DNA of 64,000 nt from Brevibacillus brevis (GCF_031583145.1 NZ_CP134050.1:4701501-4765500); one strand, 5' to 3'; numbered from the stretch's first letter, positions 31,729 to 41,276 are shown. Notes: generated by a model not told the origin, from the letters alone. Translations and numbers: made by a program.

Positions 31729-34700
31729 TATTCGTCGTCCATGTCCACTACCCACTCTTGCGCATACCCCGTGTAAGAAGTGGCCCGCAACACGAGCTCC
31801 CCGCCATCGTACGCGAATGAAGGAATATCGAATTTGCCGCGTTTGATCGTTCCTGCCGCGATGACCTCATCATCGTGCATGAGCTCTACTTTCATGACCG
31901 CGGTATCGTCATACAGATCCCCTGTCATGCGAAAGCTCGATTCGTTTCCATCATCCCTACGGCTTAGCTTTTTGACACTCACGCTGCCCTCATCAAACAG
32001 CTGGATGGGGAGGGTGATGATCTGTTCCTTTTTCCTCGAGCCATCCGCATTTACGACGAGCTGCACTTGCCGGGGCAAATCAGCCCTCTCGTCGAACAGA
32101 CGGGCAAAGGAGAACGAACGGCCATCGTCATCCATGTCGGCGTCTTCGCTCTTCTTGCCGATCTGCACTTGGACGGAGAGCTTTTCCTCGTCCGGCAGCT
32201 TTCCGTTGATCCGCAATTCCACACCGTCCGCAGACTCCTCGAGTGCTACCTCCACTTCCCGTTCATCGACCCATGGCTGATCGTACACGTTGACGAGGAA
32301 GGAGACGGAAGCATCGTTGAATGTTGCAGTGAGCAGAGTGGAGCCTTGCCCATTGGCGACGATTTTTCCTTTGGACGCGGAAGCGACTCTCCGGTTCTTC
32401 GACGACCAACGCGCTTCTTCGGTCACATCGCGCTTCGTGCCTTGGGCATATAAGGCAAAGATGCGAATCTCCTCGGTGTCTTTCGGCCTCATGACGAACA
32501 TCCGCGTATCAGCGGTCAGCTCGACGATTTTGCCAGCTTCTACTTTGACGACCGCCTTGTCTCTTACTTTGCCGTCCAGACTCGATACAGTGATGGTCGC
32601 GGTCCCGCTCTGTCGGGCGACGAGCGTGCCCATCTTGTCGACCGTCACGACAGAGGTCCTGCTCGATTTCCAGACGAGCAGATTTTCGGTGTCCTGCTCG
32701 GGCTCTACTCGCACAGCAAGCGTGACGGGATCGTCTCCCTCCGTCATGGTCAGCTTGTGCTTCTCCAGCTCGATCTTGGTGATCGGCTTGTACGCTTTCT
32801 CCACGGTCAGCTTGTACGTTTTTCGGGCGCCATTTTGGGCGGTGACGATCACCTTGATGTCGTTGGTTCCCGGCTTGAGCGCGATAGGACCGCTGGATGC
32901 GCCGCTCTCCACTTCCTCTCCATTTACCGTCACACTGGCTGCAGCGTGTGACGTCGTCGGCGTCACACGAATGCTGTTCACTTCCTCGGCCACTTTGACC
33001 GCGTAGCTGGTGCGCCAGTAGTTGAAGGATGGAGAGAGCTTGCCTTCGGATACGCGCAAGGACGCCAGCGTTGCATCGTTGCTCGCTTTGCGGCTGATCG
33101 TGACGGTGGCCACGTTGGAGTCCGCTTTTCCGTCGTTCACCTTAAACGTAAAGCTGTCCTCGCTGATCGTGGAGCTTCCCTTTTTGGGCGTGTAGGTGTA
33201 CGCGCCCGTCTCGGCGTTGGTCAGGGTGACCTTCCCTTTGCTCGCCTGGCGAACCAACTCGAACGTCAGTGGATCCCCGTCCTCATCCTTGGCTTGCAGC
33301 ACGCCTTTTGCCAGCTCCGCCTTCTCCGCCAGCAAGAAGCCGTTCAACGCCCTTGGCGGATGATTGACTTCTGTCACCGTGACGCGGAAGGTTTCGCTCG
33401 CGCTGTACTTCCCGTCACTGACCACAACGGTAATCGCCGCGGTGCCATGCTCGCCCGCTGCCGGTGTCACCCGTATCGTCCGGTTGGCTCCGCTGCCGCC
33501 GAGCTCGATTCCCTCATTCGGGATGAGCGTTTGGTTGTCGGAATACGCGGTGACCGCCAACGTACGCGGATCGTCGTCGAAGTCGCTTACCTGGAATGCC
33601 ACGTCTTCGGTATGCCCGCCCTGCTCGATGGTCTGATCAGAGATCGCGCTGATCGTCGGCGGATACACCGGCTGAGGTGGTACGACGACTGCCGAAATCG
33701 TCACTCTCACCGTGGCCCTGTTGGAATCCAAAGCGCCATCATTTGCCACATATGTGAAAGAATCGCTTCCGGTCGCATTTCGAGTCGGCGTAAACGTAAA
33801 CTGACCGGTCGCGGAGTCGATCCTGACAGTACCCTTGGCAGGAGAACTCGCCAAGGTGTATGTGAGCGCGTCTCCGTCCACATCGCTCGCGTCAAGCCAG
33901 CCCTGCTTCACCTGGTTTTGCGTCAGTCGCAATGTCACGTCACGTGCCACCGGCGGATCGTTCACAGGAGTGATGGTCATAGAAATTCGGGCCGGTACGG
34001 TGGCGTACGCCTGTCCATCTGAGCCATTCCAGAAAAAGGAGGTACGGCCATTCCAGTTGGGATCAGGTGTAAAGAGCAGCCTGGACAAGCTGGACAAGCC
34101 GGCGACCGGAATCTCTTCTGCCGCTGCCACGTCCCTCCCATCCAGCGTCAGCTTCCCATGTGCCGGCAAGCTTTCGATCCGTACGGTCTGCAAACCATCC
34201 CCGTCTTCATCGCGGTAGACAAAGTCGCTCTCGGCAAAGTGCAGAGATGTATCCTCCGCCCCGGTCAACGACTTGTCAACAACTGTAGGCGGCCGGTTGC
34301 CTACCGTTTTCTTGATGTTGATCGTGACCACCGCCGCTGCCGCGGAATAGCCTGTGCCGTCGTGGCCTTTCCATTGGAAATCGACAGTGCCGCTCCAACC
34401 GCTCTCCGGCACATAGCTCAACTTCGACAGGTCGGATGCCGGGATGACCTGCCCGGACGTCACCGGACCTCCATCCAACTGCAGGCTGCCCGAAGCAGGC
34501 AGGCTGGCAATCTGGACCTGCTTCAAAGAATCACCTGGATCCGCATCGACAAACGCGCTCACGAAATCCTGCGCGGTAAAGGCAATAGGCTGATCCACCA
34601 CCCCGGTCTTGGCGAAGTCCTTTACCGTTGGCAGCACGTTCCCCTGGGAAATGGCGAGCGAAAATTCGGCGGCCTGATCCGAATAGCTCGTACCGTCATA

Positions 34701-36536
34701 CCCCTTCCAGGCAAACGAGTCGCTTCCTGTCCAGTCTAGGTTTGGCGTATAGAGCAGTGAAGGCGTGTCTGCCGCCGGTATTTCCTGATTGAGCACGACC
34801 GCAGTGCCATTCAGCGTCAAGACGCCGTTTTCAGGCAGCTGCACGATCTGTATCTTTTGCAGATCCGCTTTTTCCGGATCGTCAAAAACAGAGGCAAAAT
34901 CGCTTTCCGCAAAACTGATCGGCCCGCCTGCTTGTCCGCTCTTGCTGCTGCTCCGCACTACAGGAGGCTCGTCTACATCCTGAATCGTGATCGTGAAGAC
35001 CTGATTGCTGCTCCAGCCGGCGGAATCATGCGCCACCACGGTAATTTGGTACGTCCTTTGCGTCTCATGGTCAAAAATCTTGTTGGACAGCAGTTTATCT
35101 CCACTGATTACGAAGCTGTCCGTATCCCCGGCGGCCAGCGAGTAAGTGTACGTCGCTCCCGGGTTCGGCCCTTTCGTCTGCAGGGTGCCGATTTCGGTCA
35201 GAAGCGGTTGGTTCTCCGCGATCCCGCTGTTCGTCAGCGTGAGTTCGGGAGGTGTGCCCGGTTCGCCACGGTTAACGACAATTTGATAGACGGCTTTGAC
35301 GCCGGTACTCGATGTCACTTCGATCTGCACCGTCGTGCTGCCCGGGCCGATGGAAATGGCACTGCTTGGCGTTCCGTTGGCTAACGGCGTACTCTTTTCG
35401 TTTTCCCTCAGGACCATGGTCGCCTTTTTTTCCTGGGTAGACGGCGTCATCGTCATGCTGGTCGTCGTTTCCGGGACACTGACCGTATAATTGAACACAC
35501 TCGCAGAAAAATCCGGCGACAAGCTTCCCGTGCTGAGAACGAGTCGTTTCAGCTTTTCCGAAGGCTCTTCCTGTGTGAGCAGAACCGCTGTGTCCCCTCC
35601 GCCGACCGTGACCAGCTGTCTTTGCTCGGCCGAGTAGCCGATGCTGTACAAGTCGTCAGAAGTGCCCGACGATTCCTCGTCCGTCCAATTTTCTGCATCC
35701 GGGGAGACCAGCAGTTTGCCTTTTCCCCCTGCAGCCACGTATTTTCCGTTTCCGTACGCGACGGTGTAAATCTCTCCTGTAACCGTTCCCGTGGCTGCGG
35801 ACCAGGAGCTCGCGTCTGTGGATGAATAGATCGAGCTGGAGCCAGTCGCCACGAATTTTCCGTTTCCGTAATGGACTCCGTAAAGCGGACTGCTCGACAT
35901 ATTTTTTTCACTCCAGACCATCCCGTTTGCCGAGGTGTACAGGCTGCCGGAAGAGCCGACTGTCACGAATTGTCCGTTGCCATAGGCCACACCAAACAGC
36001 GTTTCTCCGGCGTCTCCGGGGAAAATTTGCTCGTCCCACTCGATGCCGTCTGCTGACGAGAGCAAGATGCCATTGCCCACTGCGACATAGGTACCTTGGC
36101 CATCATACGCGATGCCGTATAGGTCATGATCTGTATTCGAGGTTTGAGAGCTCCAGCCGCTCGCTGCCGTCTTTCCTGCAGAACGGTAAATCTTCCCGCC
36201 GCTCCCGACCAACAGCCAGTGCTGACCGTCGTGGACGGCATCGGTCCATTCGTTCGAAGCACCTGCAGGTTCTTCTCTCTCCCAATTGGTGCCATCTTCG
36301 GAAACGATGACCGTCGCGGATGCTCCTGCAACAAGCCACTCCCCTCCGCCGTAGCGAACGGTCTGCAAGACATTTTTCGTCGGTAGCCCGGTTTCCTCGG
36401 TCCATGATGCCGCGGCTGCCCTTGCCGGCTGCGGGAAAGGGAAAGCGACGGAAAGCAGGAGCAAGCATGCGAGCATCATCCAGCAGCTCTTTCGCAGCCG
36501 GCGGATGAGCTCTCGATGAAGCAGAGGCCTGTCCAT
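31728..36536 (-). CDS. Giant secreted beta-propeller / cadherin / Ig-like surface protein (1602 residues)
   Basis: A basic N terminus plus a hydrophobic core (MMLACLLLLSVAFPFPQPARA) is a signal peptide. Residues about 45-325 are a beta-propeller of ~45-residue repeats (pattern LYGIAY-G-YVAVG-G-L-SSDG-W). Then follow a cadherin-like beta-sandwich (~330-425), a cadherin-type domain (~430-525), four tandem repeats of the tandem-95/VCBS-like kind (~527-950, motifs DPNWNGRTSFFWNGSDG and DVDGDALTY), two further repeats (~955-1150), a second beta-sandwich (~1150-1245), a Big_2 domain (~1250-1335) and Ig-like C-terminal domains. There is no LPXTG, SLH or membrane anchor, so it is probably released or held non-covalently. 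The ATG at 36536 lies 7 nt behind GGAGGGA. It is the last gene of the GNAT/tail-collar operon. Probable adhesin or matrix protein. Confidence 0.88.
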   Translation of the reverse strand: MDRPLLHRELIRRLRKSCWMMLACLLLLSVAFPFPQPARAAAASWTEETGLPTKNVLQTVRYGGGEWLVAGASATVIVSEDGTNWEREEPAGASNEWTDAVHDGQHWLLVGSGGKIYRSAGKTAASGWSSQTSNTDHDLYGIAYDGQGTYVAVGNGILLSSADGIEWDEQIFPGDAGETLFGVAYGNGQFVTVGSSGSLYTSANGMVWSEKNMSSSPLYGVHYGNGKFVATGSSSIYSSTDASSWSAATGTVTGEIYTVAYGNGKYVAAGGKGKLLVSPDAENWTDEESSGTSDDLYSIGYSAEQRQLVTVGGGDTAVLLTQEEPSEKLKRLVLSTGSLSPDFSASVFNYTVSVPETTTSMTMTPSTQEKKATMVLRENEKSTPLANGTPSSAISIGPGSTTVQIEVTSSTGVKAVYQIVVNRGEPGTPPELTLTNSGIAENQPLLTEIGTLQTKGPNPGATYTYSLAAGDTDSFVISGDKLLSNKIFDHETQRTYQITVVAHDSAGWSSNQVFTITIQDVDEPPVVRSSSKSGQAGGPISFAESDFASVFDDPEKADLQKIQIVQLPENGVLTLNGTAVVLNQEIPAADTPSLLYTPNLDWTGSDSFAWKGYDGTSYSDQAAEFSLAISQGNVLPTVKDFAKTGVVDQPIAFTAQDFVSAFVDADPGDSLKQVQIASLPASGSLQLDGGPVTSGQVIPASDLSKLSYVPESGWSGTVDFQWKGHDGTGYSAAAAVVTINIKKTVGNRPPTVVDKSLTGAEDTSLHFAESDFVYRDEDGDGLQTVRIESLPAHGKLTLDGRDVAAAEEIPVAGLSSLSRLLFTPDPNWNGRTSFFWNGSDGQAYATVPARISMTITPVNDPPVARDVTLRLTQNQVKQGWLDASDVDGDALTYTLASSPAKGTVRIDSATGQFTFTPTRNATGSDSFTYVANDGALDSNRATVRVTISAVVVPPQPVYPPTISAISDQTIEQGGHTEDVAFQVSDFDDDPRTLAVTAYSDNQTLIPNEGIELGGSGANRTIRVTPAAGEHGTAAITVVVSDGKYSASETFRVTVTEVNHPPRALNGFLLAEKAELAKGVLQAKDEDGDPLTFELVRQASKGKVTLTNAETGAYTYTPKKGSSTISEDSFTFKVNDGKADSNVATVTISRKASNDATLASLRVSEGKLSPSFNYWRTSYAVKVAEEVNSIRVTPTTSHAAASVTVNGEEVESGASSGPIALKPGTNDIKVIVTAQNGARKTYKLTVEKAYKPITKIELEKHKLTMTEGDDPVTLAVRVEPEQDTENLLVWKSSRTSVVTVDKMGTLVARQSGTATITVSSLDGKVRDKAVVKVEAGKIVELTADTRMFVMRPKDTEEIRIFALYAQGTKRDVTEEARWSSKNRRVASASKGKIVANGQGSTLLTATFNDASVSFLVNVYDQPWVDEREVEVALEESADGVELRINGKLPDEEKLSVQVQIGKKSEDADMDDDGRSFSFARLFDERADLPRQVQLVVNADGSRKKEQIITLPIQLFDEGSVSVKKLSRRDDGNESSFRMTGDLYDDTAVMKVELMHDDEVIAAGTIKRGKFDIPSFAYDGGELVLRATSYTGYAQEWVVDMDDE

Positions 36537-36574
36537 ATGGAATCCCTCCATTCTTCATGAATCTTTGCGTCCAT

Positions 36575-37633
36575 TCATTCCCTTGGGGGGAATTGCCCAT
36601 CCAAGCAGATGATAAAATTCACCGCAAGATACGGCTGTCGGTTGTTATGAGGCGTACCGGATCCTGCATTGGACAGCGCCAGGACGTTCATCTGTTTGCC
36701 TGATTCCGGCGAACCCTGGTAGAGCGGGGTTTCCCGCTTGACGAACTTTCCTTGCTTGGGTGCTTGCGCCCAGACGGCATTTTCCGGGGAGTTCGTGCTT
36801 CCGACCTGATCGGCAGCCCGTGCTGTATGGCGATGGGCTGGCATCTCGATTTCCTTGAGACTGACACTCTCGGAGCCGACCTGCTGGCCAAGCTCTCTTG
36901 GGGATAGACCGCTTCCTTGTCCCCAGTGCATGGGAGCTCGACCTTGCAGATCCGGCAAAGCGAAGTTCCTCACCCCATCCCCGCCGTACCTGGGCCCGAT
37001 GATCGAATAGAGGGCGGCGTACGATTCGATCGGCAACGTTTGTCCATTGCATAAAGCCCACCCGCTCGGGGCGAAATTCCCCCCAAACATTCGGATTTCA
37101 CCAAGGTACCCCTCCACCAGACTCGCCCCTTCGCCTCGGGGTGGAAAAACCCCTTGCAACGCGATACAAAAATTCATGGCGAGATAAGGCTGCCGGTTTT
37201 CATGCGCCTGTCCCCCGCCTGCCGATGTCAAAGCCGCCGGTGACATGGCGAGGTTCATGATTTTGTCATCGACTGGAGCGTAGCTGTTTTCCTTGGCTGC
37301 CCATACGCTGCCTTTCGGCGAAACTTGCTGCGCCTCCTGTGAGGATACGGAAGCAGGATGGGTGTGCGTCGGCATCTCCGACCACGTCAACGTGTGCGCT
37401 TCCTCCCCGCCGAATTGCCCGAGAACGACAGTGGGGCTGGGGTGGACGGGCGCTCGCCCTTGAAGATTCGGAAGGGCAAAAGTGGTTTTGCCGTCACCGC
37501 CGTACGCTAAGCCGAGAATGGAGAACAAGGCCGTATTTTGCTGTAAAGGCATGAGCTGCCCATTGCAAAGTGCCCAGCCTTTTGGAGCGTAGGTACCTGC
37601 GAATAAGCGAATTTCCCCGATGAACGGTTCCAT
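36575..37633 (-). CDS. Double phage tail-collar (MdpB-like) protein
   Basis: This 352-residue protein consists of two tail-collar domains in tandem, residues 1-166 and about 177-352. Each begins GEIR-F-G-APxGWALCNGQ and contains FALP(N/D)LQGRAP, and each ends NNRQPYLA(M/V)NF and (V/Q)FPPR. Single-domain relatives (microcystin-dependent protein MdpB type) are about 170 residues and stop right after FPPR-D/E, as the neighbouring gene does. Here the first copy reads on through GEGASLVEG into the second, so two adjacent genes appear fused. No signal peptide. GGGGGA lies 6 nt before the ATG. It lies between the single collar gene and the giant surface protein. Function unknown. Confidence 0.9.
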   Translation of the reverse strand: MEPFIGEIRLFAGTYAPKGWALCNGQLMPLQQNTALFSILGLAYGGDGKTTFALPNLQGRAPVHPSPTVVLGQFGGEEAHTLTWSEMPTHTHPASVSSQEAQQVSPKGSVWAAKENSYAPVDDKIMNLAMSPAALTSAGGGQAHENRQPYLAMNFCIALQGVFPPRGEGASLVEGYLGEIRMFGGNFAPSGWALCNGQTLPIESYAALYSIIGPRYGGDGVRNFALPDLQGRAPMHWGQGSGLSPRELGQQVGSESVSLKEIEMPAHRHTARAADQVGSTNSPENAVWAQAPKQGKFVKRETPLYQGSPESGKQMNVLALSNAGSGTPHNNRQPYLAVNFIICLDGQFPPRE

Positions 37634-37675
37634 GCGGATTCCCCCATTTCATCCATGTGATTCCATTTGAAAAAA

Positions 37676-38191
37676 CTAGTCCCTCGGTGGAAAAATCCCC
37701 ACCAATGCAATCATGAAGCTGAGCCCGAGGGATGGCATCATATTGTCGTGAGGCTGGTTTCCGCCAGCGCTCGCTATGGCTTCTACGCTCATGTCGACCA
37801 GAGAGTCGAGCGACTTCGAATAAGAAGTCTGCGGCTGCACAGCCCAAGTATTGCCCACTGGCGTATCTGCACCTGATGCGGATTCCGCCGCGATCGTATG
37901 GGTATGGTTGGGAATCTGGTTCAGAGTCAATGTCACGCGCTCGACTCCCCCCCTCGAGCCTAGCAGGTAAGGGGTGCCGTTGTTCAAATTCCCCGTCCCG
38001 ACCGGAATTCTCCCGCGCAGATCAGGCAGGGCAAACGTATTTACCCCGTCACCGCCATAGTTGGTCCCAATCAAAGAGAACAGCTCAGTATTTTGAGCAA
38101 TCGGAATGAGTCTCCCGTCGCACAACGCCCATCCAGGCGGAGCGTAATTCCCCGCGAACAGGCGGATTTCACCGATATACGCCTCTGCCAT
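37676..38191 (-). CDS. Phage tail-collar (MdpB-like) protein
   Basis: This 171-residue single tail-collar domain starts YIGEIRLFAGNYAPPGWALC, followed by NYGGDGVNTFALPDLRGRIP, NQIPNHTHTI and a C terminus ending IFPPRD. The domain is that of phage short-tail-fibre collars, but there are no other phage genes nearby, and such proteins form non-phage clusters in bacilli. No signal peptide is visible. The ATG at 38191 lies behind GGGGAGGGA; the frame continues upstream through the GNAT gene's end. It is co-directional, 43 nt behind the GNAT gene and 42 nt before the double collar gene. Confidence 0.92.
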   Translation of the reverse strand: MAEAYIGEIRLFAGNYAPPGWALCDGRLIPIAQNTELFSLIGTNYGGDGVNTFALPDLRGRIPVGTGNLNNGTPYLLGSRGGVERVTLTLNQIPNHTHTIAAESASGADTPVGNTWAVQPQTSYSKSLDSLVDMSVEAIASAGGNQPHDNMMPSLGLSFMIALVGIFPPRD

Positions 38192-38234
38192 TTGCAAATC
38201 CCTCCCCGTTTCATTGTTGGAAGCGCAATTGGTC

Positions 38235-38693
38235 TCAGGACCACTGCATGCGCACGTACACCCCATCTCCCGAGACCACCGAAAAACCCAGCCTGTCATA
38301 CAATCGCTTGGCTGGGTTGGATACATGTACGCTCAAGGATAAGGTCTTTTTTTGTTGAACCGCCTCCTGCTGCAACTGCCGCAAGATGCCGGTGCCGATG
38401 CCTTGGCTGCGAAACGCGGGCAAAAGGGATACATCTACCACGTGAATGGCAGAGTCCGTCCGATCGAGGATGAGCCGACCGGCCTTGACCTGATCGACCG
38501 CGATGATCTGATGATCCGCACCGGGATACAGCAATCGGTACGATTGCGTTTGCGCCATCCATTGCATGCGAAAAAACTGTTCAGCCGTCTTTTGATCGAA
38601 TCCCCAAGATGCGATTTCGTCTTCTCGGGTAGAGGCGAACAGTTGGAATAAGAAGAGGTCATCGTCTGCACAAACAGGAACGGTGGCAATCAT
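38235..38693 (-). CDS. GNAT-family N-acetyltransferase of the collar cluster
   Basis: This 152-residue GNAT has the acetyl-CoA site VSLLPAFRSQGIGTGILRQL (about residues 77-96) and C-terminal NPAKRLYDRLGFSVV. It is the first gene of the collar/surface-protein operon. AGGAG lies just upstream of the ATG at 38693; the frame extends ten codons further. Its position suggests that it acetylates one of the operon's proteins or a small molecule tied to them, but that is inference. Confidence 0.88.
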   Translation of the reverse strand: MIATVPVCADDDLFLFQLFASTREDEIASWGFDQKTAEQFFRMQWMAQTQSYRLLYPGADHQIIAVDQVKAGRLILDRTDSAIHVVDVSLLPAFRSQGIGTGILRQLQQEAVQQKKTLSLSVHVSNPAKRLYDRLGFSVVSGDGVYVRMQWS

Positions 38694-38713
38694 GTAGCTC
38701 CTCACAAAAACAG

Positions 38714-38725
38714 ATATGTACATAT
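38714..38725. promoter_or_regulatory. Palindrome upstream of the collar operon
   Basis: ATATGTACATAT is a perfect 12-bp palindrome 20 nt before the GNAT start, within an AT-rich stretch. It is a candidate operator or part of the promoter of the operon. Confidence 0.4.
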
Positions 38726-38918
38726 GGCAAGTTTTTCATTTCTCATTCTATGGAATCGGATTCTCGTAGTCAATCATCTCTCTGAAAGGATATGGTAGAC
38801 GAATGGATGACTATGGTATAACTGGAGTAGATAACGTAGATCGTGATGCCTGTGCCGGATAGATTGCCGAAGCGGCTACCGTTACACATTTTGATAGATT
38901 CGGAGAGGAGATTGGGTA

Positions 38919-40016
38919 ATGGGTCTCAAAGTAAGCAGACGCTCTTTTATCAAAACCGGCGTCGTTGCCACTGTTTCCGGCATGCTCTGGAGAGACGCCG
39001 CTCGCGTGCTGCCGATTCAGACAGCACAAGCGGCGTCTTCGCCCAAGCAGACCAAATCAGCCGACGTGATTGTAGTGGGGGCGGGCATTTCCGGCCTGGC
39101 AGCCGCAGATGCTTTGCGAAAGAACGGCTACAGCGTGATCGTCCTCGAGGCCCGCGACCGGATCGGCGGGCGGATCTGGACGGAATACGAGGGCGGCACT
39201 CCTACCGAGCTTGGCGCTTCCTGGCTGCATGGCATTCATTACGGGAGTCCCGCTCCGTTCTTGGCACAGACCTACGCCCTTGGGAAAGCCGACCCCGCCA
39301 AAGGCTTGGACTATACGTACCGCGATTGGCTCTCTCAGCTGGACATCCGCCAAAATCAGATCGTCCACGGTGTCTCCCACGATGACAACGGCGTGAGAAT
39401 CGCCACTTACAGCGATGTGTTCAACGCCAAGTACGCCGTCATCACCCTCCCGCTCGGAGTGTTGAAAAGCGGAAGCGTCGCATTTTCACCCGAGCTTCCC
39501 CTACGCAAGCAGGAAGCCATCGATCGGCTGGATACGGGCTTGATGAACAAGCTGTACCTCCACTTCCCGCATGTGTTTTGGGAGCAGGATGCCGACACCA
39601 TCCGCCTGGAGTCACCTTCGGGAGATGCACAAGAATATGTAAACCTGCACAAATTTACGGGGCAACCTGTACTGCTCGCCTCCTTCACGGCCCAGGCAGC
39701 CGCGGAGCTGGAAAAATGGAGCGACGAACAAATTACGGAGCATGCCATGGCTGCGCTCGTCCGGCAATACGGCGACAGCATCCCGCATCCGACTGCCAGC
39801 AAATCGACGCGCTGGGCATCTGATCCGTTTGCCCGCGGCTCCTATTCCTACCATTCTGCTGTGACGTCCGGAGAAGACATGCGCATCCTGGGGGAGAGCG
39901 TGAACAACCGGCTGTTTTTCGCGGGAGAAGCGACCAATCCCGACAACTGCGCCAGCGTCCACGGCGCGTATTTGACCGGTTTGCGGGAAGCCCAAAAAAT
40001 CATGGGCATCGCCTGA
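38919..40016 (+). CDS. Tat-exported flavin amine oxidase, shortened
   Basis: This 365-residue protein starts with a twin-arginine signal ([18 protein letters not shown]) and then an FAD Rossmann motif [47 protein letters not shown] and the C-terminal [20 protein letters not shown]. Full-length amine oxidases of this type are about 450-500 residues. Here [22 protein letters not shown] runs into [20 protein letters not shown], so roughly 120 residues of the helical substrate domain are absent, in frame. The FAD site is intact, but the substrate pocket may not be. It would be folded in the cytoplasm with FAD and exported. Confidence 0.82.
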   Translation: MGLKVSRRSFIKTGVVATVSGMLWRDAARVLPIQTAQAASSPKQTKSADVIVVGAGISGLAAADALRKNGYSVIVLEARDRIGGRIWTEYEGGTPTELGASWLHGIHYGSPAPFLAQTYALGKADPAKGLDYTYRDWLSQLDIRQNQIVHGVSHDDNGVRIATYSDVFNAKYAVITLPLGVLKSGSVAFSPELPLRKQEAIDRLDTGLMNKLYLHFPHVFWEQDADTIRLESPSGDAQEYVNLHKFTGQPVLLASFTAQAAAELEKWSDEQITEHAMAALVRQYGDSIPHPTASKSTRWASDPFARGSYSYHSAVTSGEDMRILGESVNNRLFFAGEATNPDNCASVHGAYLTGLREAQKIMGIA

Positions 40017-40031
40017 CCATTGCGCAGTTCC

Positions 40032-40067
40032 CCCCTCTCCATAACACCTCGTCGGAGAGGGGTTTTT
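40032..40067. terminator. Terminator between amine oxidase and convergent GNAT
   Basis: CCCCTCTCC (40032-40040) pairs with GGAGAGGGG (40054-40062), then TTTTT. It ends the amine-oxidase transcript. Confidence 0.88.
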
Positions 40068-40077
40068 GCGTCCCTAG

Positions 40078-40614
40078 CTACAGCACCCGCTCCAGCTGGA
40101 TGTCCAGCGGCTCCTTTTCATAAATCCTCGGGTTGATTTCAGCTGCCAGGACGCAGCCTACGGAGCGGTAAAACTGCTGGGTTTCGACAGACGGGTGGGC
40201 AGCGATGTACAGCTTTTTCGCTCCTTTTTCCCTGGCCAGCCGGCAGCAGGAAGCAAACAGCTTCTTGCCGATCCCCTTACCTCTATGCTCGCTGGATATG
40301 TGTATGTACGGAAGCTCGAGATATTGGCCCTTGCTGCCGAAGAGCGTCCCTTCGACATTGGCAAACCCGATCAGCATTCCCGCATCGTAGGCCCCTACCA
40401 CGCTGCCGCCCGTACGCACGCAATTCTTCAGGTCTTCAATGACCAGCTGCTTCTTTTGTCCATCCCATTCATCTATGAAAAAGTCGTCCTTTTGCTTCCA
40501 CTCTCCGTCTTCGATATACCAGACGCGGCGGGTTTCTTGCCTCCGATGAAAGCCGCTCAGGAAATCTCCCCCCAGATCTGCAAGATTCAGTTCCCTCAGC
40601 ACGCATTCCGCCAT
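40078..40614 (-). CDS. GNAT-family N-acetyltransferase
   Basis: This 178-residue GNAT has YIHISSEHRGKGIGKKLFAS as the acetyl-CoA loop (about residues 103-122), preceded by MLIGFANVEGTLFG and followed by KKLYIAAHPSVETQQFYRSV. It has an N-terminal part rich in aromatic and acidic residues (VWYIEDGEWKQKDDFF). GAGGGCG precedes the ATG weakly. Monocistronic. Substrate unknown. Confidence 0.88.
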   Translation of the reverse strand: MAECVLRELNLADLGGDFLSGFHRRQETRRVWYIEDGEWKQKDDFFIDEWDGQKKQLVIEDLKNCVRTGGSVVGAYDAGMLIGFANVEGTLFGSKGQYLELPYIHISSEHRGKGIGKKLFASCCRLAREKGAKKLYIAAHPSVETQQFYRSVGCVLAAEINPRIYEKEPLDIQLERVL

Positions 40615-40757
40615 CTGATCACGCCCTCGTTTTTCTTTTCATCTTAGCACGGAAATCCCTTTTTGACTTGATTAGGGAAAAGGGTTTGTGGAACAATGAA
40701 AACTAGCAAGATCATCCAATCACGAGGAAAACGCTATCGAAAAGGGGTCCTCTCCAC

Positions 40758-41276
40758 ATGACAGCAGAACGCTTTGTTCGGGAGACGCGCACATTCAAGG
40801 CAAGTCACGTCCTTCCCCCGGACACGAACAATCACAATACGCTATTCGGGGGCAAGCTGATGTCCTACATCGATGACGTCGCTTCGGTCTCGGCCATGAA
40901 GCTGGCCCGCGGACCTGTCGTGACCGCTTCCACGGATTCCGTCGACTTCCTGCATCCGATCCCGGTCGACCACGAAGTGTCGCTCGAAGCCTTCGTTACC
41001 TGGACGCACAAGACCTCGATGGAAATTTTCGTCAAAATCGTCGCAGAAGACCTGCTGACGGGTGAGCGGACGGTTTGCGCCACCTCGTTTTTGACCTTTG
41101 TTGCGCTGGGGGAAGACGGCAAGCCAACCATGGTACCGAAAGTCATCCCGGAGACGAAGGAAGAGATTTTTCTGCACGACAGCGCTCCCGAGCGGGCAGA
41201 AGCGCGAAAGCAAAGGCGGACCCGCAGCAAGCACCTGGCTGACTTGCTTGGGACGCGCAGACCCTGGGAGCCCTAG
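40758..41276 (+). CDS. Acyl-CoA thioesterase (hotdog fold, YkhA/YciA type)
   Basis: This 172-residue hotdog thioesterase has the N-terminal HVLPPDTNNHNTLFGGKLMS (about residues 17-36), with the catalytic Asn/Asp helix YIDDVASVSAMKLARG, and then VDFLHPIPVDHEVSLEAFVTW. It hydrolyses acyl-CoA thioesters in the cytoplasm. The Arg/Lys-rich C-terminal tail (EARKQRRTRSKHLADLLG) is typical for the Bacillus YkhA group. AAAAGGGG lies upstream. It is followed by a hairpin and a tiny membrane-protein gene. Confidence 0.93.
   Translation: MTAERFVRETRTFKASHVLPPDTNNHNTLFGGKLMSYIDDVASVSAMKLARGPVVTASTDSVDFLHPIPVDHEVSLEAFVTWTHKTSMEIFVKIVAEDLLTGERTVCATSFLTFVALGEDGKPTMVPKVIPETKEEIFLHDSAPERAEARKQRRTRSKHLADLLGTRRPWEP

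Noticed and set aside
36575..38191. Tail-collar genes as part of a prophage
   Set aside because: No capsid, portal, terminase, lysis or integrase genes are present, and the flanking genes are chromosomal types.
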